Assembly: GCF_000769405.2 (NCBI RefSeq)
Contig: NZ_CP053439.1
Location: forward strand, 2,914,001-2,978,000
Length of the DNA: 64,000 bases
Source: Rhizobium brockwellii
GTDB lineage: Bacteria > Pseudomonadota > Alphaproteobacteria > Rhizobiales > Rhizobiaceae
Direction: 5' to 3'
Part shown: piece after piece, positions 28,061-36,934 of the stretch
Numbering within the stretch: the first letter of the stretch is position 1
How the letters are laid out: the number at the start of each line of letters is the position of its first letter
Notes under the pieces: generated by a model
Seen by the model: only the letters and a program-made list of their open reading frames with translations
What the model was told of the DNA's origin: nothing
The model's database searches: none
Made by a program: the position numbers and the translations under genes

Positions 28061-29359
28061 TTACGCTGCGATGAACTCGTTCCAGCGACGGACCATGTAG
28101 CGGTCCTCGTCCATGACGGAGTTCCAGCAGGCGACAGCACCCATGCGGGCTTCGAAGGAACCGCCGTCGCGAACGGCGCCGGCCTTCTCCATGACCTTGC
28201 CCTCGGGAGACAGAATGTCGCCGGCAGCCGGCTTGCCCTCGATCCAGTAGCCCCATTCGTCGGCCGACATGAATTCCTTGGCGGTGTCCATGCAGGCGGA
28301 GTAATAGCCCTGGCGGTTGAGGTAGCCGCCGACCCAGCCCGACGTGTACCAGTTGATGTATTCATAGGCGGCATCGAGCTGCGCGCCCTTGAGGTGCGAG
28401 GCAAGGCCGAGACCGCCGCCCCAGGCGCGGTAGCCTTCCTTGAGCGGCTGGAAGGTGCAGGCAATGCCCTTCGAACGAACGGCGGCGACGGCCGGCGACC
28501 ACATCGACTGGATGACGACTTCGCCCGACGCCATCAGGTTCACCGACTCGTCGAAGCTCTTCCAGAAGGCGCGGAACTGGCCGTCGCCCTTGGCCTTGAT
28601 GAGGAATTCGATCGTCTTGTCGATTTCTTCCTTCGTCATGTTGCCCTTGTCGGCATATTTGATCTTGCCGGAAGCTTCCATGATCATCGCCGCATCCATG
28701 ATGCCGATCGACGGGATGTTGAGGATCGCGGTCTTGCCCTTGAAGGCGGGATCGAGAATATCGGCCCAGCTGGTGATCGGACGGCCGGTGAGATCAGGAC
28801 GGATGCCGAGCGTATCGGCATTGTAGATGGTCGGAACCATCGTCATCCACTGCGTCGGCTCCTTGGCAAACTTCTTGGAATCCTGCGCTTCGACGAAGCC
28901 GACCGTGTGCGGCGCCGTGCCCTGGGCGATGACGCTGTCTGCCTTCAGTTTGCCGTTGATGAACAGCGGCACGATCTTGTCGTAATATTTCAGCTTCTTG
29001 ACGTCCATCGGCTGCATCACGCCGGTCGGGAACACCTTCTTGGCGATCCAGTATTCGACGTCGGCAATGTCGTAGCTGTCTGGCTGGGTGACGGCACGCT
29101 GGGCGGCGGCGTCGGAATCGGTTGCCGTCATCTCCAGCGTGATGCCGAGATCGGCCTTGCACTTTTCGGCGATGGCATTGATGTTCGAAACCCCGGTGCC
29201 GAACTGGCGAAGCGTGATGTTCGTCTGCGCCCAGATGGTGGGAAAGCCGGTAATGGCGCCGGAGCCGGCGATGGCGCCGACGGCGGCAGCACCCGTCTTC
29301 AGCAGCGTGCGGCGTGAAAGCCCCTTTTCCGCCTTGGTCGATGTCGTTTCAGTCGTCAT
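28061..29359 (-). CDS. ABC transporter substrate-binding protein, Tat-exported, PotD-like
   Basis: A 432-residue binding protein starting MTTETTSTKAEKG, with the twin-arginine motif LSRRTLLKTGAAAVGAIAG and a cleavage region near IWAQT. The body (ADVEYWIAKKVFPTG; VIQSMWSPAVAAVRSKG; AYEYINWYTSGWVGGYLNRQGYY) is that of polyamine-type binding proteins. GGGGAACTGAC precedes the ATG at 29359. Tat export suggests folding before secretion. The ligand is unknown, perhaps a ureide or hydantoin given the racemase neighbour. Confidence 0.93.
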   Translation of the reverse strand: MTTETTSTKAEKGLSRRTLLKTGAAAVGAIAGSGAITGFPTIWAQTNITLRQFGTGVSNINAIAEKCKADLGITLEMTATDSDAAAQRAVTQPDSYDIADVEYWIAKKVFPTGVMQPMDVKKLKYYDKIVPLFINGKLKADSVIAQGTAPHTVGFVEAQDSKKFAKEPTQWMTMVPTIYNADTLGIRPDLTGRPITSWADILDPAFKGKTAILNIPSIGIMDAAMIMEASGKIKYADKGNMTKEEIDKTIEFLIKAKGDGQFRAFWKSFDESVNLMASGEVVIQSMWSPAVAAVRSKGIACTFQPLKEGYRAWGGGLGLASHLKGAQLDAAYEYINWYTSGWVGGYLNRQGYYSACMDTAKEFMSADEWGYWIEGKPAAGDILSPEGKVMEKAGAVRDGGSFEARMGAVACWNSVMDEDRYMVRRWNEFIAA

Positions 29360-29411
29360 GTCAGTTCCCCTTTTCTTCGATGGAAGGTTCAGTGTTCTTG
29401 ATGGTGATGGC

Positions 29412-30503
29412 TCATGCGGAAGAGCGACCGAGAAGCACGGCATCGTCGAGCGCCCAGCTGAGCGAGACGGTGTCGCCGACGGCAACCGGCCGGGCGAAAT
29501 AGTCGCCGTCGTCGGCAATGACGGTGAAGTCGTCGCTGCCGGCGCCGATCACGGTGATCTTCACCGAAGAGCCGCGATATTCGATGTTGGAGACGATGCC
29601 GTCGAAGCCGAGCGTCCATTCGCTCGCCACCTGCAGGCGCACGCGGTCGGTGCGGATGCCGATATCGACGGGCTCGCCGACTTCCCTGCCCGTCCCGCGC
29701 ACGGAAAAGCTCTGCCCCTCCGGCACGGTCATGACGAGCACGCCGTTCTCGCTCGACGTCACCCGGCCGGACAGCACATTGTGGTCGCCCATGAACCGCG
29801 CGACGAAGGCAGTCGCCGGCCGCTCGAAGACCTCGCGCGGGGCGGCGGCCTGTTCGATCCGGCCGTCATTCATGATGACGATGACGTCGGCGAGCGCCAT
29901 CGCCTCTTCCTGGCTGTGGGTGACGTGTACGAAGGTGATGCCGAGCGATTTCTGCAGTTTCTTGAGTTCGGCGCGCATGCGGATCTTCAGGAACGGATCG
30001 AGCGCCGACAGCGGCTCGTCGAGCAGCAGCGCTTCCGGATCGGTGATCAGCGCGCGTGCCAGCGCCACGCGCTGCTGCTGGCCGCCGGAAAGCTGGGCCG
30101 GACGCCTATTGGCGTAGGCCTCCATCTGCATCAGCTTCAGCATTTCGAGCGCCTTGGCCTGCCGCTCCTGCTTGTCGACGCCCTTCATCTTCAGGCTAAA
30201 GGCGACGTTGTCGATCAAATCGAGATGCGGAAAGAGCGCGTAGGATTGGAACATCATCGCCGTGCCGCGCCTGGCCGGCGGAAAATCGGTGACGACGACA
30301 TTGCCGAGGCGAATATCGCCCGACGAGATGCTCTCATGGCCGGCGATCATGCGCAGCGTCGAAGTCTTGCCGCAGCCCGACGGGCCGAGAAAGCAGCAAT
30401 AGGACCCGGCCGGAATCTTCAGGCTGATCGCATGGACCGCCGTCGTCGCGCCATAAACCTTCGAAACGGATACTATATCGATCTCTGCCGCTTTCGACAT
30501 CAT
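29412..30503 (-). CDS. ABC transporter ATP-binding protein, PotA-like
   Basis: A 363-residue ATPase starting MMSKAAEIDIVSVSKVYG, with Walker A LGPSGCGKTSTLR, signature QLSGGQQQRVALARAL, Walker B ALLLDEPLSALD and HVTHSQEEAMALAD, then a C-terminal TOBE domain. GGGGAAGGC precedes the tandem ATG pair (30503/30500). It is the first gene of the minus operon and diverges from the GntR/FCD regulator. Confidence 0.94.
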   Translation of the reverse strand: MMSKAAEIDIVSVSKVYGATTAVHAISLKIPAGSYCCFLGPSGCGKTSTLRMIAGHESISSGDIRLGNVVVTDFPPARRGTAMMFQSYALFPHLDLIDNVAFSLKMKGVDKQERQAKALEMLKLMQMEAYANRRPAQLSGGQQQRVALARALITDPEALLLDEPLSALDPFLKIRMRAELKKLQKSLGITFVHVTHSQEEAMALADVIVIMNDGRIEQAAAPREVFERPATAFVARFMGDHNVLSGRVTSSENGVLVMTVPEGQSFSVRGTGREVGEPVDIGIRTDRVRLQVASEWTLGFDGIVSNIEYRGSSVKITVIGAGSDDFTVIADDGDYFARPVAVGDTVSLSWALDDAVLLGRSSA

Positions 30504-30669
30504 GCCTTCCCCTGTTCGGAAAAGACGATGCATCTGCCGTGCCAAATTCCGCCGCTCGCATCAAACCATTGCGAAATCAGGATTTTATCGCCGGCGAACT
30601 TGCAGGAGTAAATTATAGGCACACCGGCACCTGCACATGATTTAGGCTATCGTGCGCGATTTGTGCAGA

Positions 30670-30685
30670 AAATCGTATACAATTT
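30670..30685. promoter_or_regulatory. GTATAC operator candidate for the FCD-type GntR regulator
   Basis: AAATcGTATACaATTT is a 16-bp palindrome with one mismatched pair, in the divergent gap between the ABC operon and the regulator gene. FCD-type GntR proteins commonly bind short GTATAC-containing palindromes, so autoregulation and control of the importer are plausible. Confidence 0.55.
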
Positions 30686-30767
30686 TGCCACCATTTCGGG
30701 CACAAATTCCGTTTAACTTTTACCGAGAACACGGATATGGTTTCTCGTCATCAGGAAATCGATTTTC

Positions 30768-31478
30768 ATGAAATCCGCCGCCAAGGCTCAGCAAGCCGAA
30801 GACTCCGCCGAAAAAGGCGCGCAACAGATCCGCGATGCCATCCGCGAAGCGATTGTCGAGCGCAGGCTCTCGCCCGGCACCAAGCTTTCGGAAAGCGATG
30901 TCGGCAATCTCTTCAACGTCAGCCGCACGCTTGCCCGCGCCGCCCTGCAGGCGCTCTCTTATGAAGGCCTCGTCAGTGTCGAGAAGAACCGCGGCGCCTT
31001 CGTCGCCTATCCCTCGCCGGAAGAAGCTCGCCAGATCTTTTCCGCCCGCCGCCTAGTTGAACCAGGCATATTGCGCGAGGCAGCGGCGCGGATCACGCCT
31101 GACGATATTACTCATCTGCGGCAGCTTCTGCTGGAAGAAGGCCGTCTGATGAGCGAGCGTGGCCAGACGGCGCGCCGCGCTGAAATCAAGGCATCCGGCG
31201 ATTTTCATCTAACGCTGGCGGTCATATCAGGAAATTCGATCATGCAGCGCTTCATGGAGGAGCTCGTCGCCCGCTCGTCGCTGGTGATTGCGCTCTACGG
31301 GCAGTCGACCGCATCGAGCTGCGGCCATTCGGAACATGGTGACATCATCTCGGCGATCGAAGCCGACGAACTCGACCGCGCCTGCCAGCTGATGCTGCAT
31401 CATATCGCCCATATCGAGGCTGATCTCGACCTGCGCGAACGCAAGAGTCTGGGCCTGAAGGAAGCCTTCGAGCTCTGA
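30768..31478 (+). CDS. GntR family transcriptional regulator, FCD type
   Basis: A 236-residue regulator. The winged helix covers residues 15-85 (QIRDAIREAIVERRLSPG, LFNVSRTLARAALQALSYEG, KNRGAFVAYPSPEEARQ). The all-helical FCD ligand domain has FSARRLVEPGILREAA, the metal-site region DFHLTLAVISGNSIMQRFMEE and HGDIISAIEADELDRACQLMLHHIAHIE. It is divergent from the 30503-24741 operon and probably its local repressor. Confidence 0.93.
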   Translation: MKSAAKAQQAEDSAEKGAQQIRDAIREAIVERRLSPGTKLSESDVGNLFNVSRTLARAALQALSYEGLVSVEKNRGAFVAYPSPEEARQIFSARRLVEPGILREAAARITPDDITHLRQLLLEEGRLMSERGQTARRAEIKASGDFHLTLAVISGNSIMQRFMEELVARSSLVIALYGQSTASSCGHSEHGDIISAIEADELDRACQLMLHHIAHIEADLDLRERKSLGLKEAFEL

Positions 31479-31554
31479 ACACGCAAAAGATGCGGGCGCG
31501 GATGATCCACCGCGCGCCGCTTCAACCAGTCGCTTCAAACGGAATCTCGAAACA

Positions 31555-31968
31555 CTACCAAGGCGTGTTCTTCGGCAACATCTCGAAAGCCGAGAAGATA
31601 TCCTCGGCGCTCATCGGCTCACTCGAGCGCAGCTTCACGATTCCGTCGCGTCCAACCAGGATCAACCCGAACTCCCCGGACGGCGGTCCCTGCAGACGAT
31701 CGCGAATATCATCGGCATCGAGCTCCCAGTCATCGTCGAATAGCGCAAACGCGCCGCCGCCGGCAATGCTGAACACTTCGACGTCTTCTTCGATGAGGCG
31801 CATATGCGCCTTGCGCAGCCATTCGTCTTGAATGAGCGCGCGGTCGTCTTGCGCATCGGCGAAGATGATCAGGACGCGCTTGCGATCCCGAAATTGCTCA
31901 AGTGATTGTGGAAGCTCAGGCTCGCGCCGGGGCGTGCCGATGATTTCATGAACGATAGATTTCAGCAT
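31555..31968 (-). CDS. DUF4174 domain-containing protein
   Basis: A 137-residue thioredoxin-like-fold protein with FRDRKRVLIIFADAQDDRALIQDEWL and FGLILVGRDGIVKLRSSEPMSAEDIFSAFEMLP, the DUF4174 pattern. No signal peptide is seen with the start at MLKSIVHEI. ATG 31977, three codons upstream, abuts GAGGA too closely, so 31968 is favoured. Function unknown; the family is widespread in rhizobia. Confidence 0.8.
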   Translation of the reverse strand: MLKSIVHEIIGTPRREPELPQSLEQFRDRKRVLIIFADAQDDRALIQDEWLRKAHMRLIEEDVEVFSIAGGGAFALFDDDWELDADDIRDRLQGPPSGEFGLILVGRDGIVKLRSSEPMSAEDIFSAFEMLPKNTPW

Positions 31969-32055
31969 GGTGCTCATTCCTCGGCCATCGCTTGATGTGG
32001 CCGTGCCTGCCGGATTAAACGGTTGGGAATAAGCGAGGTTCCGCCAAAAGCGGAA

Positions 32056-32083
32056 AAGGATCGCGGCCATGGCCGCGATCCTT
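32056..32083 (-). terminator. Perfect 28-bp palindrome, probable terminator
   Basis: The 14-base arms AAGGATCGCGGCCA and TGGCCGCGATCCTT are exact complements. It lies 6 bp beyond the stop of the minus-strand gene ending at 32090, and on that strand is followed by CCTTTTCCGCTTTT-type T stretches. Confidence 0.75.
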
Positions 32084-32089
32084 ATCCTA

Positions 32090-32473
32090 TCAGTCGCGGC
32101 CCTGGTCTTCGGACGCGTGGGCCGAAACGGCGACGAGATCCGCAGCCCCAGTGACGTGAAGGCGCTTGCGCACCAAAACGCGCATGACACGCGCCGCCGT
32201 CGAGAAAGTCATTTGATCGAGCGGGCCTTCGCCCTCCCACGGCTTGGTCAGCCGTTCGGTGACGGCGCCGACGATGTTCATCGGCACGATGTCGGTGCAT
32301 TCGCGCATGGCTTCAAAAACGAAGCTGATGGGCATGACCCGTCCTTCGTAGGTCACGATCGGTTCGGTCAATTCGCTGTCCCATTCCTCGAAGGCATAAA
32401 GAGCTTCGCGAAACAGCTGCTGGAGGTTGAACGGCGCGTGGCCGTCATGAAGTGGCGGCAGTGCATTCATCAT
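32090..32473 (-). CDS. Hypothetical protein
   Basis: A 127-residue soluble protein starting MMNALPPLHDGHAPFN after AGGAGACAGAC, a strong ribosome site that fixes the start. It is rich in acidic and hydrophobic residues (LFREALYAFEEWDSELTEPIV; FVFEAMRECTDIVPMN) and has no membrane segment or recognisable domain. It is followed by a long palindromic terminator. Function not recognised. Confidence 0.7.
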   Translation of the reverse strand: MMNALPPLHDGHAPFNLQQLFREALYAFEEWDSELTEPIVTYEGRVMPISFVFEAMRECTDIVPMNIVGAVTERLTKPWEGEGPLDQMTFSTAARVMRVLVRKRLHVTGAADLVAVSAHASEDQGRD

Positions 32474-32834
32474 GTCTGTCTCCTCTTGATGGGTTGAAGC
32501 CAAAGTCCTCCGGTATCGGTCGCGCCAACGCGGGGAACGCAACGTTTTGCTGCCCCTGCGAACCGAATAACACTATTGATTCTATAGAGTAACGCGCCGG
32601 GGTAAAGCCCATTTATCCGTCGCCACGGAAGCGAATTCCATAACACGCTGATATTCTTGCATGTTTTAGATGAAATTTTCTCTGCACACACCAGCCTTAA
32701 AAATCCATGCCATCCGCCTGCGATCGCTCCGGAATGGCACGGCGAGGCGAAAAAACCCTGAAAATTCACGGAACTTTTGTGGCTGTAATCTGTTTTGTTC
32801 TCACAATTTGCAACACACACTGGGGTTACCACCA
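32474..32834 (+). promoter_or_regulatory. Divergent intergenic region with an EcfG-like promoter candidate
   Basis: This 361-bp gap holds no convincing gene. At 32770-32794 it has GGAAC, 16 bases, then TGTT, close to the alphaproteobacterial general-stress (EcfG) consensus GGAAC-N16/17-CGTT. It is oriented to the small gene at 32835, with about a 40-bp leader. The -10 element has one mismatch, so this is a candidate only. Confidence 0.4.
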
Positions 32835-33041
32835 ATGACGCAAATCCGTGAACCGGAGCGCCGCAGCAGGATCCTGCGCGGCCGCCCCTATAGCCTTGAC
32901 GAATTCGCCTCCAAATATGGCCTGCACGGCGATCAGGCCGAAAGTCTTTTCACCCGTTTCGGACCTTCCTCGATCGAACTCGACCTGCTGATGGCAGCCA
33001 AACGCCGGCCGCCGGTTCTGCAGGATAGAATTGCCGAATAG
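32835..33041 (+). CDS. Small hypothetical protein
   Basis: A 68-residue protein, MTQIREPERRSRILRGRPYS and onward, with a helix-turn-helix-like middle (LDEFASKYGLHGDQAESLF) and basic ends. Codon usage matches the neighbouring genes, and a DUF2934 gene follows 25 bp later, suggesting one stress-type transcript. No named family recognised. Confidence 0.65.
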   Translation: MTQIREPERRSRILRGRPYSLDEFASKYGLHGDQAESLFTRFGPSSIELDLLMAAKRRPPVLQDRIAE

Positions 33042-33066
33042 CAGTTTTGATGGATGGAATGGATAG

Positions 33067-33306
33067 ATGAGCGACCGACGCCATGAATGGATCAGCAAAC
33101 GAGCTTACGCGATCTGGGAGGAACGGGGCCGGCCTGATGGCCGCGACGACGAGCACTGGCGCCAGGCAGTTGCCGAACGCGACGCGCTGGAGCGCACGCA
33201 GGCCTCTTCCGATGGCCGCGAGGTGCTGGTGAAGTTTCGCCCGAAGCCGCAACAGCCCGAAGCGCCATGCGCCGGCTGGTTCAACCGAACCGCAAGCGTC
33301 GGCTGA
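33067..33306 (+). CDS. DUF2934 domain-containing protein
   Basis: A 79-residue protein whose first 40 residues (WISKRAYAIWEERGRPDG, then DEHWRQAVAERDAL) match DUF2934, a short motif common in rhizobia and often in stress-linked loci. Its C-terminus is proline/basic-rich. Function unknown; probably co-transcribed with the 68-residue gene upstream. Confidence 0.88.
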   Translation: MSDRRHEWISKRAYAIWEERGRPDGRDDEHWRQAVAERDALERTQASSDGREVLVKFRPKPQQPEAPCAGWFNRTASVG

Positions 33307-33424
33307 ACCCTTTCTCACACCGGACCAGGCCGCTTCATCCGTACAGGATCAAGCGGCCCAGTCTCGGCAAATCCCGTGGCTCAATCCCCGCGGGATCGCG
33401 CGGCTCGATGCCAGATCGAGCGGT

Positions 33425-35350
33425 TCAGACGAGGCTGAGCCGGAAGAGCGCCTGAAAATCTCCCTGCCACCACATCGGGAAATTGGTTCCCCATTTATTG
33501 TTGTGCAGATTGAAGCGGATGCCGGCGGTAAAATCCGGCAGCGTCCTGCAGAACGTCATAAAATCCGAGCCTTGCGGCGCAACCAGCGGCGCATCGAAGG
33601 TTTCGATCGTCAGCGGACCATCGGCAAGATCACAGCGTGCCGATGTCACCGCCTGTAATTGCGCCCCGCCGCTCGTCGCAATATTCCCGGATCGATGCCA
33701 CAGGCCCATCTTGCGGAAATTCCAGTCCGCGGCTCGATCAGGCGTGAAGGAGAGGAAGCTTGCCTCCGGCATGCGGTTGGCCGGCTTGTCGTACAACGTC
33801 AGACGCAGGTCGAGGCGATCGCCCTCGGCGAGGAAATGCAGCATTACATGCGGCGGCGCACCATATTTCTGCACGGCCTCGGCAGGCATCGACAGAAGAA
33901 TGCCCGCCCCATCAGTCGCTTCCAGCGCCGGCAGAAAAACCTTCGAAAGTGCTGCTCCTGAACGCGCAAGTCCCGGCTTGTCATGGTCGAGAACCGCCCA
34001 TTCCTGGCGATGGGTCAGATAGGTCTCCATGTGCCTGACAACGTCGCCGGCATCGTAGCTCTCATATCGATAGGCGATCAGCGAGCCGTCGCGGCCGGAG
34101 ATCGTCCGGCCGGAGGGAGAGGTGATTGCGGCCACATCGCCGCTCGCACTGTCGAGCGCGATCGACCAGCCGCCGGCCTGCAGGCGGAGCTCCCGTCCAA
34201 CACCCTCGATCACGGCAGGCGCGGCGAATTCGGCAAGCACGGCCTGGGCCGCCTTCCGGTCCGTCTCGGCGAGCTCCGAGACCGCCTGGTCGAGATAGGC
34301 CCGCTGCTCGTCCCATGAGGCTTCGGTATAGGCGAAGCGATAATCGGATCGGCGCGCGGCCTCGAAATCGGCCCGCGACCACGCCTTGTCGTCGCGCAGA
34401 TAGGATTTGATATCGACGCCGCAGGTATGCTCGGCCACCATCGCCAGTCCACGACCGAAGGCGAGACGCCGTGCGTCGAGCCCATCCGCCGCGAAACGGT
34501 CGTAGAGCCGCTGCAGCGCGAGGAACCGCGCCGTCTTCACCGGATCGCTGCCGCTGCCATGGATCCAGCTGTCGCCGAGTTCCAGTTCGACAACAGGGAA
34601 ACGCTGACGCTCGCTCCAGAGAATGGCGCCGTAATCCTCCAGCGTCGCCGCGCGGATGACCGCATCCGACTCACGGGCGCGTAATTCGCGATAGGCCTCG
34701 GCCGTCTGCGGCACGCTCTGCGGCCCCATATTGTCGTTGGTATGGGCAAAGCTCAGCCCGTCCTCGAAACCGTCGGGGAAACAGGTCTCGCCATAGGAGC
34801 GCTGGTACATGACGACCACCTCCTCGCCGCCGGGCGCCCGCCAGCGGAAGATGTCGGGCACATCGGGCGGTGGTGAGGCCGTATTGACGCCGAGATGCAG
34901 GAAGCGGATGCCCGCCTCGGAAAGCAGCGGCACCATGCCGAGCGTATGGCCGGGCACATCGGTCATCTTCGCCGCGATCGTCGTCTTGCCGAAGCGCCGG
35001 TCGAGCTCCTGCGAATAGGAAAGCCCGGCCTGGAAAAGGTCAGGCGACATCAGCTCCGTATGCGTGGTGAACGGCAGGCCGTGCCAGCGGATCAGCCCGC
35101 GCTCGATCGCCTGTTCCAGCGCTGCCACCTCTCCCGCCGAGCGCGAATTCAGATGGTCCCAGATCAGCCAGGCGCCCGTCGTCCAGATGAATTTCGGCTC
35201 GTCGGGATTTTCGGCATGAAAATGCTTGCCCGTTTCGATCGCCTGCGGAATGAAGCGCTCGTGATATTGCCGGCGGACTTTCTCGGCATGGTCGGTAAAG
35301 CCGATATCGAGATGGGTCTTGAAGACCAGATGCACGCGCTTTTCAGTCAT
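33425..35350 (-). CDS. DUF5054 protein, glycoside hydrolase family 38-like
   Basis: A 641-residue protein. The N-terminal barrel starts VHLVFKTHLDIGFTDHAEKV, resembling the alpha-mannosidase (GH38) metal-site motif in which His and Asp bind zinc. Other blocks are WTTGAWLIWDHLNSR, MTDVPGHTLGMVPLLSEAGIRFLHLGVN, SWIHGSGSDPVKTARF and a C-terminal beta-rich domain. No signal peptide is present, so it acts in the cytoplasm. It is probably a glycosidase, but the DUF5054 branch has no established substrate. Confidence 0.85.
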   Translation of the reverse strand: MTEKRVHLVFKTHLDIGFTDHAEKVRRQYHERFIPQAIETGKHFHAENPDEPKFIWTTGAWLIWDHLNSRSAGEVAALEQAIERGLIRWHGLPFTTHTELMSPDLFQAGLSYSQELDRRFGKTTIAAKMTDVPGHTLGMVPLLSEAGIRFLHLGVNTASPPPDVPDIFRWRAPGGEEVVVMYQRSYGETCFPDGFEDGLSFAHTNDNMGPQSVPQTAEAYRELRARESDAVIRAATLEDYGAILWSERQRFPVVELELGDSWIHGSGSDPVKTARFLALQRLYDRFAADGLDARRLAFGRGLAMVAEHTCGVDIKSYLRDDKAWSRADFEAARRSDYRFAYTEASWDEQRAYLDQAVSELAETDRKAAQAVLAEFAAPAVIEGVGRELRLQAGGWSIALDSASGDVAAITSPSGRTISGRDGSLIAYRYESYDAGDVVRHMETYLTHRQEWAVLDHDKPGLARSGAALSKVFLPALEATDGAGILLSMPAEAVQKYGAPPHVMLHFLAEGDRLDLRLTLYDKPANRMPEASFLSFTPDRAADWNFRKMGLWHRSGNIATSGGAQLQAVTSARCDLADGPLTIETFDAPLVAPQGSDFMTFCRTLPDFTAGIRFNLHNNKWGTNFPMWWQGDFQALFRLSLV

Positions 35351-35686
35351 TCCATTCCACGCATCGGTGACGACAGTCGAAACATTCTGCAGCCAGTGGC
35401 GGCACAGGTGAGGAGTGTAACCGTTTCCACAAACATCATTGCTCCTGCCGCAAATTCTTCGTCAACCCGTTTTGGCACAAATCGATCAAATAGTGCGGGT
35501 TTTTTAACCATATATCCGAAAACGTTACCGTCCGACCCTTTCATCATAGAATCGAATCGCGACAAGAATGAAGACGTGTTCATCGATAATTATATTGAAA
35601 GGCGGCGGGACTTCCTTGCTGCCGCGCCCGGGTGGTGCGCTGCTTAGCCAAGGAGAAAAGCCTGAGTCTTTCGGGAAAGCCGATTA
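35351..35686. other. Intergenic region upstream of the DUF5054 gene
   Basis: 336 bp without a convincing gene. It contains GTAACCGTTTCC and, further on, GAAAACGTTACC. These related inverted 12-mers resemble LacI-family half-sites and could form a control element for the leftward DUF5054 gene. No regulator gene is adjacent, so this remains weak. Confidence 0.3.
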
Positions 35687-35881
35687 TCAGAAGGCGTTGG
35701 TATCCTGGCAGAGCGTCCGATGAACCTCGGTCCAGAACAGCGCCAACGGCGTGTCGCCGTTACGTTCGGCAACGAGCGCGCGGATCAGCGCTTCGGAGCC
35801 TGCCATGTCCTGCCAGCTGGATTTCAGGCCCTTGGCGGCCTGTTGGCATTCGGCAATCTCGAATGGTCTCTTGCTGTCCAT
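35687..35881 (-). CDS. Small hypothetical protein
   Basis: A 64-residue protein, MDSKRPFEIAECQQAAKGLK and onward, with AGGAGACC 8 bases before the ATG at 35881, which favours this start over a 5-codon extension. It is amphipathic and cytosolic, with a single Cys near each end. It is divergent from cinR. Function not recognised. Confidence 0.65.
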   Translation of the reverse strand: MDSKRPFEIAECQQAAKGLKSSWQDMAGSEALIRALVAERNGDTPLALFWTEVHRTLCQDTNAF

Positions 35882-36004
35882 ATGAGGTCTCCTCATGACA
35901 GGCGCTAGCAGATGGGACCCGGATTGTCATTCCCCGCATATGTGGGGATGCCTTGTATTTATGACGGCCCTCGCGGTAGGATTGAGGGGATTGGGGCAGT
36001 GGAA

Positions 36005-36730
36005 ATGATTGAGACTACATACAGCGAAAAGTTCGAGTCCGCTTTCGAACAGATCAAGGCCGCGGCCAATGTCGATGCCGCGATCCGCATTCTCCAGGCC
36101 GAATATGGCCTCGATTTCGTCACCTACCATCTCGCCCAGACCATCGCGAGCAAGATCGATTCGCCCTTCGTGCGCACCACCTATCCGGATGCCTGGGTCT
36201 CTCGCTACCTCTTGAACAGCTATGTGAAGGTCGATCCGATCGTCAAACAGGGCTTCGAACGCCAGCTGCCCTTCGACTGGAGCGAGGTCGAGCCGACGCC
36301 CGAGGCCTATGCCATGCTGGTCGATGCCCAGAAGCACGGCATCGGCGGCAACGGCTACTCCATTCCCGTCGCCGACAAGGCGCAACGCCGTGCGCTCTTG
36401 TCGCTGAATGCCCGCATCCCGGCCGAGGAATGGACCGAACTCGTCCGCCGCTGCCGCAACGAATGGATCGAGATCGCCCATCTCATCCACCGCAAGGCCG
36501 TCTACGAGCTGCATGGCGAAAACGATCCGGTGCCGTCATTGTCGCCGCGCGAAATCGAGTGTCTGCATTGGACGGCGCTGGGCAAGGACTACAAGGATAT
36601 TTCGGTCATCCTCGGCATATCGGAGCACACGACGCGCGATTATCTGAAGACTGCCCGCTTCAAGCTCGGCTGTGCGACGATCTCGGCCGCCGCCTCCCGG
36701 GCCGTGCAATTGCGTATCATCAATCCCTAA
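36005..36730 (+). CDS. cinR: LuxR-family quorum-sensing regulator CinR
   Basis: A 241-residue regulator. Residues 20-160 form the autoinducer-binding domain ([50 protein letters not shown]), with the conserved Trp, Tyr and Asp of the pocket. Residues 175-240 are the LuxR helix-turn-helix ([22 protein letters not shown], then [18 protein letters not shown]). The start is ATG 36005 ([15 protein letters not shown]). It lies directly upstream of an acyl-homoserine-lactone synthase identified as CinI, the R. leguminosarum arrangement, and so activates cinI in response to its signal. Confidence 0.92.
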   Translation: MIETTYSEKFESAFEQIKAAANVDAAIRILQAEYGLDFVTYHLAQTIASKIDSPFVRTTYPDAWVSRYLLNSYVKVDPIVKQGFERQLPFDWSEVEPTPEAYAMLVDAQKHGIGGNGYSIPVADKAQRRALLSLNARIPAEEWTELVRRCRNEWIEIAHLIHRKAVYELHGENDPVPSLSPREIECLHWTALGKDYKDISVILGISEHTTRDYLKTARFKLGCATISAAASRAVQLRIINP

Positions 36731-36744
36731 AGCCTTTCCGGGTT

Positions 36745-36870
36745 AGGTTGAAGCATTCTGCCGGAGCAGGTTTGCGTCAGGGCGTTGGCGCATGTCGTTA
36801 TCGCAAAACCGCTGCACACTTTTGCGCGACATGCTCTGCCCCCCTCATCTGAGGGGGCCCATCTGAGGGA
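36745..36870. repeat. RIME-like repeat in the cinR-cinI intergenic region
   Basis: GCGCATGTCGTTATCGCAAAA, with GCTGCACACTTTTGCGCGACATGC, forms an imperfect inverted repeat (GCATGTCG/CGACATGC), preceded by CGGAGCAGG and followed by CCCCTCATCTGAGGGG. This is a classic Rhizobium intergenic mosaic layout. It fills most of the gap between cinR and cinI, leaving about 65 bp before the synthase gene. Confidence 0.65.
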
Positions 36871-36934
36871 ATTTCCGAACCGGCCCGCCTGAACCATTCT
36901 GCTTTCCACGAACTTGAAAACGCTGGAGGGCAAA

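Noticed and set aside
27023..29317. 764-codon plus-strand frame across an ABC operon
   Set aside because: It spans the complement of three genes and an intergenic repeat, and its composition (His, Arg, Asp rich) is that of antisense high-GC DNA.
35912..36004. 31-codon N-terminal extension of CinR
   Set aside because: The extension has no ribosome site and does not resemble the start of LuxR-type proteins; ATG 36005 gives a normal-length regulator.
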